Origin: Sphaerolaimus hirsutus
Lineage: Eukaryota; Nematoda; Chromadorea; Monhysterida; Sphaerolaimidae
Assembly (NCBI GenBank): GCA_964036195.1
Contig: OZ038459.1
Coordinates: 2,663,206 to 2,727,205 of the forward strand
DNA length: 64,000 nucleotides
Reading direction: 5' to 3'
A program made the position numbers and the translations under genes. Below the pieces are notes generated by a model, which was not told the origin of the DNA, searched no databases, and saw only the letters and a program-made list of their open reading frames with translations. Within the stretch, counting starts at the first letter, position 1. Every line of letters begins with the position of its first letter. This document shows positions 47,049 to 57,700 of this stretch, piece by piece.

Positions 47049-48415
47049 TAGGGACTAGTGATGGAAAAGCGCCATGGCGCTGGCGCCTGGCGCTAGCGCC
47101 AAAGCAAAAAGCGCCATGGTGCTTTTGGCGCTTGGCGCTAAAATGCTCTGGCGCCATTGGCGCTTGGCGCCGGGATCTGAGAGAGCGCCATGGCGCTTTT
47201 GGCGCTTGGCGCCATTTTCTGGTGGCGCTATTGGCGCCTGGCGCTGGCATTTTTAATGGCGCCAAAAAAGCGCCAACCGTGATTAGAAAATGGTTATAAT
47301 ACAGTGATCAATTTTGAGTACAACTGAATAAATATTGATAAATATAGGTGAGAAAAGGTGTTAGGAGACATAATATTTATTTAATATTGATTAGGTAATA
47401 TTTGGGGTCAATTGTATACACTGATTTTCCTCGAATTATCCCCCCTTGAATTAAACCCTCGAAATACCACTCGTTTTTAATAATGTACATCATGTAAATA
47501 TGCAATGTGCATGATGTATTATTTGCTGCCAATTTCCATCGCAGATACATATAAAGTAGTTTGCATATGTATATATTTATGCATCTACCGTATTTCCTCG
47601 AAATATCCCCCCTTTGAATTAATTAAAAATAAACCCCCATGGGGGTAATCCGAGGGGATTTTAACAATATAAACATTTTAGTGGTTGATTGAACTTCAAT
47701 GGCGGAAGTTAAATCGACTACTACGACATCAGCAGTGCCGGTGCGTCAAACGACGTACAGGAAAAAGTTTTTGGCGCTGGCGCTATTGGCGCTTGGCGCC
47801 ATTACCCTCTGGCGCCATTGGCGCTTGGCGCCATTACCCTCTGGCGCCATTGGCGCTTGGCGCTGAGGTTCAGAAAAGCGCCATGGCGCTTTTGGCGCTT
47901 GGCGCTATTTTGCTCTGGCGCCATTGGCGCTTGGCGCTGGGGGTCTGTTAAGCGCCATGGCGCTTTTGGCGCTTGGTGCCAGAAGTCTGGCGCTTTTTCC
48001 ATCACTAGTAGGGACGTACGCAGGACTTTTGAGCGGGGGGGGCGGATTGTATACGGAGCCCGGCGAACGGGGGAGGGGGCGGCGCCCCCCCCCCCCTAAA
48101 ATTTGGCCCTATAGTAAAGGAATGAAGCCATGGCGCTGGCGCCATTTGTAGGCGCCAGCGCCATGGCAGTATTGGCGTTGGCGCTGGCGCCAACGTATAC
48201 TATAAAGGTATATATTAAGACCTAGATATAGTTACTATGACTACGTGGGGCACTTTTATAATGCTGTTTGGACTCCTGAAGTTACATTAAACAACGCGGT
48301 GGGGTTTGCGCGCTACATTAAACAAAATAGCTTTACAGAAGTGCCATTCCTGGCAAATTTTTATGACCGGCCCGGGAACGGGGGCGGCCGCCCGCCCCCC
48401 CTGCGTACGTCCTTG
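47049..48415. mobile_element. hAT-2 element, host of a nested hAT-1
   Basis: The left terminus TAGGGAC is split from GTACGCAGGACTTTTGAGCG (48014 on) by hAT-1; the right end is CCTGCGTACGTCCTTG. The perfect target duplication CTTGAAGG is at 47041-47048 and 48416-48423. Confidence 0.88.
47056..48007. mobile_element. hAT-1 element inserted in hAT-2
   Basis: Starts TAGTGATGGAAAAGCGCCAT and ends GGCGCTTTTTCCATCACTA. The target duplication GTAGGGAC is at 47048-47055 and 48008-48015. The interior 47290-47760 is not GCGCC-type and holds family C sequence (47426-47660). Confidence 0.9.
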
Positions 48416-48423
48416 CTTGAAGG

Positions 48424-50310
48424 GTTTATATTTTCAGAGTGAGAATTTGATGATGGGGGTTCTTGACTGGAAGTGACTTAAAACTTGCATCTTAAATGAA
48501 TAAGACCCACAGCTGCGCTTTAATGAGAGGCTGCGCTGGCGCTATTGGTATTTATGTTGTTGCAACGTGAGGTGCCATGAGTCTGCCATGTGCATACACA
48601 CACTTACAGTACACATACACACACCTACGCACATCTGCATTCCTGTTTACACCTGTACACCAGTTAGCACCTTATTTGGCAGACTTCTATCAGTGTGCTT
48701 ACATCCAATATGCAACTTTAAATACCTGACATACTGCTCAATTGCCAGTCATTGATGAATTTATCCAGTATGACCAACTGCTTGCACAATCTTTGGGTCA
48801 ATACCAGCATCAACACTCCAAGGTGACCAAACAACTAAACAGTATCTGGCCAGGCCCAAACCTGATTTTATGCATATTACAAATGTCTTTTTTGTGCACT
48901 TCCACCTTGCATCACATTTACTAAGCTGAGTTTTCCTGTGCAGCTCTAGATTTTCTTGCTTCATTGCACTGCTTCACAGCTGCACTGCTTGGCTCAGCTG
49001 GACTGGAGTTTTTGGTGCTTTTGCTGCAGGCTGGAGGGTTGTAATGGCTGCCACTGGGTGCTTGGTAGTTAATTTATACCCTTTGCACTGACACTTGGAA
49101 GTTGTGCACATACAGTAAATAATTTTGAAAAAATCTCTGGAAACATAAAAAGACTATGTGATTTTTCCAAGCCTTTTTTCACATCTTTACTTTTCTTTTA
49201 CAAGACTTTCACTCAATTCCTCAATTCCAAGGATAGATCCAGATAACTTTTGAGTTTTCAAAAAGGTTCATGTTTATGTTAAATTTTGTGACAGATTGTA
49301 ATATGAAATGAAAACATTTTTAAAAACAATACAATAAAATTGTTTTTATTTTTTTGTGCTAGTGTATTGAATGTGACATCGTTGCAGTCAGTGTTCACTT
49401 GTTGTTCTTTTTTTGGCTTTCATTTACATACAAAATCAGCTGTTTGAATTGCACTTGTGATTTTTAAAAAATATTAAAGTGGATTGTATAAAAATATCAT
49501 TACTTGTTCTGCAGAAATGTTATTGAATTCAGTTTTTTTGTTTGATGTGAAAAAATGAGGGCTTTTTACTGTGATAATGTGATAATTACAGATACAGGGA
49601 TGTAATTTAAAATTTTTTTAAAATGTTTTGAGCATCACAACAATTTCTCCATCATCTTTGAACTTCTATCGCGAAACATGGTATCAAATGAAAGAGAAAA
49701 AAACTGGACATATATCTGAATTTTTAAAAATATTTATAGTTATAAAACGAATTAATTTAAAAAAATATGTATAACAGCACGAAAAATCTACAATACAGTC
49801 CCAAAAATCAAGCATATGTTTCTGCATCACATGCCGGTTTCAGCTTGTCCTACAAATTTGTACTTATTCAACATAAAAATATTTTGTCTGCAGCATTTTA
49901 CCAGAAAAATAGAAAAAAACAAAGATGGCAGCCATTTGGCTCATTACACAGACTGTTTAAATGAATTTGAAAACAAAATAATGGGTTTTCACAGAGGGAA
50001 CCTTGAAAACCAGCTTGTGTGGGGCCAATGTCAAATTCAAAATACTGTTTCCAAGAAAACGTAAAACTGAGTATTTTCAATTTTTCTAGTCATGAATATT
50101 TAGTATTTTTATGGTTAAAAAGAATGAAAGGAGCATACCCCTTTTTATATTTTTACAAGTTGCCCTTCAACAAGTTCATGGTTGTTTCTTAAAAAATCTG
50201 CATTTTTTACATTTTCTGTACTCAGATCCTTTCAAAACTATATGCAAAGGCGAGTAAAGGTACTTTTTGGGAAGAAATGTAAACATATTTAGGTACGCGG
50301 TAGCCAAGTA
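48424..50310. other. Longest element-poor stretch in the window
   Basis: About 1.9 kb, AT-rich, with a CACACA-type patch near 48595-48660. No exon with supporting homology and no element ends were found. Confidence 0.4.
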
Positions 50311-50314
50311 TGTA

Positions 50315-51051
50315 TACCGTATTTGCTTGAATAATACCCCTGGGGGATTATTATTTCATCAGACTTTTTTGAGGGGGAACTAATCGAGGGGGGAATTATT
50401 TGATAGGGGGAATTATTATTTCACCAACATTTTCAACCATGTGGCAGTCACAAGCCCTGTGAAGTGTAAAGTAAAGTGTCAAATGTAAAGTCGAATGCAA
50501 AGTAAAGTATCAATCAAAACAAAAAGAAAAGATTTTATTACTGGACTTTGACGATTGACAGTTTACTTTTACTCATTTTTACATGTGTATTTCCGCATTT
50601 TTGTCGGTCAGCTATTATGAGTGGGTCAGGTGCCAATCCCAAGCCCTGTAAAGTGTAAAGTAAAGTGTCAAATGTAAAGTAAAGTGTCAAATGTAAAGTC
50701 AAATGCAAAGTAAACTGTCAATTGTCATGCAAAGTTCAGTAATAAAATCTTTTCTTTTTTGTTTTGATTGACACCTTACTTTGCATTTGACTTTACATTT
50801 GACACTTTACTTTACACTTTACAGGGCTTGGGACTGCCCCCATGTTTCTATCAACTCATTTGATGAAAAATACTTTATTCACACAAAAACGTGTCATTTT
50901 TGTTAAAATTCGGCACAATAAATTGAGCAAATCTCTTTAGAGGGGATTATTCAAGGGTGGGGGGTAATTATTTTTTCCTCACTCGTCTTAAAGGGGGGAA
51001 TTTTTTGAGGGGGAGTTATTCAAGGGGGGAACTATTGAAGCGAATACGGTA
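50315..51051. mobile_element. Family C-type element with two family A insertions
   Basis: Starts TACCGTATTTGCTTGAATAA and ends GAAGCGAATACGGTA. A half family A element (50449-50576) and a whole one (50627-50846, AGGTGCCAATCCCAAGCC to GGGACTGCCCCCATG) lie inside. Confidence 0.72.
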
Positions 51052-51420
51052 CTTACGTATTTTTTGAGTAAAAGTAAATACGTTTTCGCAACAATGTTCG
51101 GTCTGCCAAAAGTCTCGTTTAACCGGTAATTATTATGTTAGCTTAATCAACTCAAAGCTCATGCGCTCCAGTCACATCAATTCGCGGAGTTACGTTGTGA
51201 TGATTCAAATTTGTCAACTGTCACTTTTTGTTAGCATTCGCGGCATGAATGTCGGCAATTCCATTCAATTATCAATTATTTCTATTAGTTTAGTCTATTA
51301 GAAACTTCTCCACCGCTTCCTATTTCAGAGTGAATTTGCGACTGGTAGGTTTTCCGTATTTAATATCCTTGAATAAGTTCCCCATTTGAGGTGAGTATGG
51401 GGTCAGCCAGTGTTTTTATA

Positions 51421-51490
51421 GTACCTAGGTATTTATGTATGCAAGTACCTAGGTATTTATGTATGCAAGTACCTAGGTATTTATGTATGC
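51421..51490. repeat. 24-bp tandem repeat, about three copies
   Basis: GTACCTAGGTATTTATGTAT with GCAA spacers starts at 51421, 51445 and 51469. Confidence 0.9.
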
Positions 51491-51720
51491 GCCGGGGACT
51501 ACACCTTGCACGCGTGGTTCACGCTGGAAGCGTGCCAACGATATTTAACACATGCGATTTTCAAACAGTTCAACAATTCATTTCTGCTAAAACATTATGC
51601 GTTAACGTATTCACAACAATGAAAAAACACTTGGCACTCGAGAAGACTAGCAATTAATAACCTCTACTTCCAAATTGATAAGTGTGTGCACCAGTCATAA
51701 ATATTCACCAGTTGGCTGTC

Positions 51721-52582
51721 TCGGACCCTGTAAAGTGTTAAGTAAAGTGTCAAATGTCATGTAAAATGTCAATCAAAACAAAAAATAAAATGTTATATTA
51801 CTAAACTTTGACACTTACCGTATTTCCTCGAAATACCCCCCCCCCCTTGAATAAACCCCCCTCGAAATACCCCCAGGTGTTTTTGAGCTGGGGAAAATCT
51901 AAAGCCCCCTCGAAATACCCCCAGGTGTTTTTGAGCTGGGGAAAAAATAAACCCCCCTCGAAATACCCTCCGTCTGGAATGATGTAAATACATCATGTAT
52001 ACAATGTATTTACATGATGTACTTATTGCTGCTAGTTTGCATATAGGTATGTACACCACATATACACAGTTTGTATAGCGATGTACGTTTATAGGTCCAA
52101 TATATTCTATTTTGTCATGTTGATTACCAGTTTTAGGTATGAAAAAGCGTGTTCCTTACTATGAAGTTCACGAAAATTTGTGACGAAATAATAGCCCCCT
52201 CGAATCCAATTTACATGATGTATTTATTACTGCCATTTTGCATCGCAGCTACAAATATACACTACCTAGTTGTTGTAGCGATGTATGGTTACGTGTCCAA
52301 TATATCCTATTTAATCACGTTTATTACCGGTTTTGGGCGTGTAAAAGCGTGTTCTTTACTATGAAGTTTCCGAATATTTCTGACGAAATAATAACCCCCC
52401 TCCTAATAAGCCCCCCTCGAATTACCCCCCTCAAAATTTCCACTCTGAAAAAATAAACCCCCTGGGGGTATTTCGAGGAAACACGGTACTTTAAATTTGT
52501 CATGACAATAGGCACTTTGAATGGCATTTTATATGACGTTTGACACTTTACTTTACACTTAACAGGGACTGGGATTGGCACC
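51721..52582. mobile_element. Family A element with nested family C
   Basis: Left TCGGACCCTGTAAAGTG, right AACAGGGACTGGGATTGGCA. The insertion 51816-52488 separates the arms. Confidence 0.7.
51816..52488. mobile_element. Family C element
   Basis: Starts TACCGTATTTCCTCGAAATA and ends TTTCGAGGAAACACGGTA. The left side has three TCGAAATACCCCCAGGTGTT-type units; the interior repeats TTACATGATGTA. Confidence 0.78.
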
Positions 52583-52883
52583 GGACGGTCACTTGCAACT
52601 TACTTTTTACGCAGATACTTCATGATTATATACCCGAGTTACGAAATTCGTACCGCCGCAGTGCCACGTTCCACATACCGTATTTCTTCTAATAGAAGAG
52701 CGCTGTTCTATTTTTTCGTCATCTTTTTTACCTGCCGCTCTATTGGAGGTGTTGTTCTTTTTTTCACCATTGCTTTAACACATTTTTTATTCGAACATAC
52801 GTAGTTTAATTTTTTAGATGTAACTTGATCCGACTAGAGGTATGGACCTTGACATCGGAGAATCAATTTGGCATTTTCATATC

Positions 52884-53753
52884 TACCGTATTACCTCGAA
52901 TTATCCCCCCTTGAATTAACCCCCCCCCCCCTCGAAATACCCCCCCTAAATTTCGGCTGAGGAAATAATAAACCCCCCCCCCCCCTCGAAATACCCCCCT
53001 AAAATTGAGTGTAACGTGAACGTACATGACAAATACCGCAGTTTGTGATCTGTACAATGCAGAACACACGTTAAAACTGATGATTAAGTGACGTTAGGGA
53101 AGGGTTTTTGTGTATACCGTATTTCCTCGAAATACCCCCCCCCCCCTCGAAATACCCCCCCTCAAAATGGACACTATGAACTTATAAACCCCCCCCTCGA
53201 AATACCCCCCCCCCCAAATTTAGTGTATAGAGAACGTAAATGACAAAGGCTGCGGCTTGTCATCTGGGTAATGCAATACACACGTTAAAAACGATGACTC
53301 TATTATGTGAGAACAGTGATTATACGTCTACACACTTATACAAGTCGTTAGAGTCTTATAAATGGTGATTTTTGTTGCATTTTCGACGTCTGCGTACGTT
53401 TCAGACGACAATTTAGTACTTGGTTTTCAAAAAATTTCTGGCGAAATAATTAACCCCCCCCCTCGAAATACCCCCCCCCCCTCGTTTAACCCCCCCTCAA
53501 AATTCTCACTCTGAAACAATAAACCCCCCGGGGGTATTTCGAGGAAATACGGTATACAGTAATATATGCCTATAAACACATAAATCTATGTGATGGTTCG
53601 ATTTTCCTACGTCTGCGTATGGGGAATTTCCGATAATTTCTGGCGAAATAATAGACCCCCCCCCTCGAATAAACCCCTCCTCGAATTATCCCAGCCTCAA
53701 ATTTTGCTGGCGAAATAATAAACCCCCTAGGGGTATTTCGAGGTAATACGGTA
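52884..53753. mobile_element. Family C element with family C inside
   Basis: Starts TACCGTATTACCTCGAATTA and ends TTTCGAGGTAATACGGTA. The inner copy 53115-53554 has ATTTCC/GGAAAT termini instead, so the two pairs can be told apart. Confidence 0.78.
53115..53554. mobile_element. Family C2 element, innermost
   Basis: Starts TACCGTATTTCCTCGAAATA and ends TTTCGAGGAAATACGGTA, with interior GACGTCTGCGTACGTTTCAG. Confidence 0.8.
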
Positions 53754-53820
53754 GGTATTTGAATGCTTTGAATGTTCCTGTCGTCCATTTTTTCACATTT
53801 TCTTTTAGCACGCTTCCAAT

Positions 53821-54280
53821 TACCGTATTTCCTCGAAATACCCCCCGGGGGGTGATTGTTTCATAGTGGTCCCGAGAGGGGGGGGGGTTAAACGAGGGGG
53901 GGGGGTATTTCGAGGGGGGGGGTTATTGTTTCACAAGAAAATTTTTGAAAACCAAGTACGAAATTGTCGTCTGAAACGTACGCAGACGTCGAAAAATGCA
54001 ACAAAAACCGCCATTTATAAGGTTCTGTAGACTAATATTAGTATGTAGATGGTATGTACACTGTTCTAACGTGACACCGACATTGTTTTAACGTGTGTTC
54101 TGCAGTACACAGAACACAAACTACAGTTATTGTAATGTACGTTCCCTTTACACTAAATTTGGGGGGGGGGATATTTCGAGGGGGGGGGGTGATTGTTTCA
54201 TAGTGGTCTCGAGAGGGGGGGGGGTCAAACGAGGGGGGGGGGTATTTCAAGGGGGGGGGGTATTTCGAGGAAATACGGTA
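53821..54280. mobile_element. Family C2 element
   Basis: Starts TACCGTATTTCCTCGAAATA and ends TTTCGAGGAAATACGGTA; closely similar to 17508-17928 (CACTGTTCTAACGTGACACC interior). Confidence 0.85.
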
Positions 54281-54408
54281 ATTGTCTATCTGCGGTTCTA
54301 TTGGAGACTGCCATTCTTTTCGTGAGTACAAAAATTGCCAAAACCTGCCATTCAATTGGAGGTGCCCTTCTATTGGAGTTATGCCGTTTTAGTAGAAGAA
54401 ATACGGTA

Positions 54409-54659
54409 AGCAGATCGGCTAAATAATGACTTTCATCAATTTCGTCCCATTATCAGTTTCATTGAATTAATGTGACGCACTTAACGTGACGAAATGTCAT
54501 GACAAATTACCGTTTAAATACCAGCCGCCGAATCGACACCCGCTGCCAGGCAACAGAAATTTGTGATGAAAAAGCGTCTCCGAGTTTTTCGTTTACGGAG
54601 ATTTAACTATTGCTCCATTTTGGACCATTTTTCATCTCGCTCGCGCTAAGGTGCTAATT
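54409..54659 (+). promoter_or_regulatory. Upstream flank of the channel gene
   Basis: About 250 bp without recognisable repeats directly before exon 1. It probably holds the promoter and 5' UTR; no defined site could be assigned. Confidence 0.35.
54566..54649 (+). promoter_or_regulatory. Possible upstream ORF before channel start
   Basis: ATG at 54566 opens 27 codons (MKKRLRVFRLRRFNY...) and stops with TAA eleven bases before the proposed channel ATG, in a different frame. If the transcript starts upstream, it would act as a uORF limiting translation. This rests on position only; no transcription start could be identified. Confidence 0.3.
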
Positions 54660-54713
54660 ATGTTTGCGGGCAAAGTATTTCAAGCAATAAGGAGTGCACG
54701 CTCTGTTTACAAG
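54660..54713 (+). CDS. K2P channel exon 1 (proposed start)
   Basis: Encodes MFAGKVFQAIRSARSVYK and ends AAG|GTTGGT in phase 0, which joins exon 2 in frame. It was chosen as the nearest upstream ATG exon with a usable donor and correct phase. It carries no domain, and a different first exon is possible. Confidence 0.5.
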
Positions 54714-57700
54714 GTTGGTTTTTATATCGTCTCTAAGGCCCTACGCACATTTGTTGGCCACAAAAAGCCAGACAACCATCACAGACGCTTAACTCTCACA
54801 TAATTGTCAACCTATGTTCCCTCGTTTCCCCCATAAAAAATACCCGTACTCACTTACCCGCGTACTGTTTGAAAGTACGCAAGTACAGAAAACGTATTTC
54901 TGGTAGGTGTTGTTTTATGTTTTTGAAGGTAAGGAAGAAAAGGGTGAAAAAGTCTATTTTAGCCAAAAAGACTAGCGTGAAATGGCCGAAAAGGCTGAAA
55001 ATAGGCGAAATTGGAACATAAAAATGGAGAAAATTTTAAACCTAGTGATTTTGAGAGAAAATTATGACAAAATTTCTCAAAAACACTCACTTTTACATTA
55101 TCCTGGGAAAAGTATTTCACTCACATTTACCCATGAGGAAAAGTTAAAAAATTACTTTACGTTTTTTATACTCAGTGGTGAGTAAATTATAAATACTTTA
55201 CGTTTGCGTATACTTTGAAAAAAGTACTTTCTTGAGTATTTTTAACAACTGTGCAAAAAAGCCGGACAAGCCATCATCCACCCAACTCTCAGCGCGGCCA
55301 GACCGTGTCGCCGTCGTCGGCCGCGCCGCTGCACGTGCTGCCGTCGACTTCATGCAGCAGCGGCGCGGCGGCCGGCCGCAACTGCAACGCGCCAAAATCC
55401 GTCGCCGAACTGCCGGTGCCAGTCCCGGACCCTGTGAAACACCCTGTAAAATGTCAAGTTTACAGTGATACCGTATTTCTTCTAATCGAACGGCGCCGTT
55501 CTATTTTTTTCGTCATTTTTTTTTACCTGTCGTTCTATTGGAGGCTGCCGTTCTTTTTTTTACCAGACATTTGCATACGATTCATGTACGATGCATGTAA
55601 ACCTACCATAACCCATCTGAATAATGAACCAAAAAATTTACAGTTTTTTCATCATAATATTTCTTTTTTACTATGGAATAATTAATTACGAAATTTATCA
55701 CAAGATTTTATTCATTCAATTATGATAGGTTTTCATACTAGGTGTGCTGTCCGCCGAGTATAAACAAAACCAAATGTGAAAACAACCCCCATATCATAGT
55801 TCTGATAGCACCCTTGATGTTCTCGCCACCAATTTTTATAATATTTTTGTGTTTTGGCACCCTTGAAACGTAATTTCTATCTGCCGTTCTATTGGAGGCT
55901 GCCGTTCTATTCTTTTCGTGGGTGTAAAAACGTGCCAAAACCTGCCGTTCTATTGGAGGTGCCGTTCTATTGGAGATATTCCGTTCTATTAGAAGAAATA
56001 CGGTATGTCAAAAGTCATGTGAAAGACCCTGTAAAATGTCAAATTAAAAATGTCAATGTGTTAAAAGTCATATAAAATGCCCTGGAAAAAGGCAAACGAG
56101 ATCGGGCATCTTACACGACTTTTCACACTTTCCGTGACATTTCACATTTTACTGGGTATTTCACATTTTACAGTGTGTTTTACAGGGTCTGAGACTGCCC
56201 CCTGGACGAGCCGCCGTCCTTCGGAAAAAGATTTTGCCGCCGCGTCCACAGCGTGGGCAAGTGGCTGTCGAACTTTTTGAAGTCCATTTTGCCAATTGTG
56301 GGATTGGTGGTTTTCTCGGTGCGTTGTTTTTGCTTTTAATGTGTCAGGGAAAGTGATGTAAAAGCGCCATGGCGCTGGCGCCTGGCGCTAGCGATAAAGC
56401 AAAAAGCGCCATGGTTGTTTTGGCGCTTGGCGCTATTTTTCTGTGGCGCCATTGGCGCTTGGCGCCATGCCGATGAAAAGCGCCATGGCGCTTTTGGCTC
56501 TTGGCGTTAATTCTGGCCGGCGCCAGGAACAAAATGCGTGGCGCTGGCGCTTGGCGCTAGCGCCAAAGCAAAAAGCGCCATGGCCATTACGCTCTGGCGC
56601 CATTGGCGCTTGGCGCTAAGCGTCGGAAAAGCGCCATGGCGCTTTTGGCGCTAGGCGCCAAAGTCGTGGCGCTTTCTACATCACTAGTCAGGGATTTAAA
56701 GGTCTTATTTATGTGGTGAAATATTGTTGTTCCACACGCACTAGGTAGCTTACAAGAAATACTACCGCAACTGATAAATCTGTTTGAAACTCACCATAGT
56801 GAATCATTTTTGATCGCCATCAAAAGAAGCACAGTTGTGAAATTGCACCTGGGTACTGGGAAAGTGTAAAATATTTTTTTTTGCACACATCCCCGTTTTA
56901 TACTTTTGAGAAAGCGACAAACGTGTACAAAAGGAAAAATTTCACACATGTGCTGAAAATAGGGATATACCGTATTTGCTTGAATAGTTCCCCCTTGAAT
57001 AATCCCCCCCTCGAATAATCCACCCCTGTAAGACGAGTAAGGAAATAATAATTTCCCCCTTGAATAATCACCCCTTTTTTCAAGATTTGACTAATTTGTT
57101 CTACCTAATTTTAACAAAAATGGCACGTTATTGTGTTTATAAGGCATGTTTCGGGAAATGAGTTGATGGAAACGTTCTTGAAAATTTTGACAAAATAATA
57201 ATTTCCCCTTGAAAAATTCCCCCCTCGAATAGTTCCCCCTCAAAAATGTCTGAAGAAATAATAATCCCCCAGGGAGATTTTTCAAGCAAATACGGTGAAT
57301 TATATTTGTCACAGTTGTTTTGGTTGAACAATGTGTATTTGTAAAGTGTATTTACGGTTACGCTTATCAGAAATACCAGTATTTTAACAACTCTGAAAAG
57401 CGGTTGACGGACTCCTCATTTTATTTAGTAAACTCGAAAGGGTCAAAAGCTGATTTATCACACCGACATTTCGGCCCGAAGACTACCGTACATCCTGGAA
57501 TAAGTCCTCCCCCTCGAATAACTCCCCCTCGAATAACTCCCCCCTCGAATAACTGCCCCCTCGAATAACTCCCCCTCTTGCGAGCGTGAGGAAAAAATAA
57601 CTCCCCCTCGAATAACTCCTCCTATGATCGATGCAAATGAGTCGTGTCACATTAAAAAACATTTCGATGAAGCCAGACAGACCAAAACAGCCATGGTCTG

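Larger units (their letters stand above)
52678..54408. mobile_element. Family D element with three family C insertions
   Basis: The left end TACCGTATTTCTTCTAATAG and right end GTAGAAGAAATACGGTA are separated by 52884-53753 and 53821-54280. D-type sequence (TTTTTCACATTTTCTTTTAG; GCACGCTTCCAAT) remains between them. Confidence 0.78.

Noticed and set aside
47008-48193. Frames with ALAPGA/LALGA repeats
   Set aside because: Products of GGCGCTTGGCGC words of hAT-1; no stable family or splice context.
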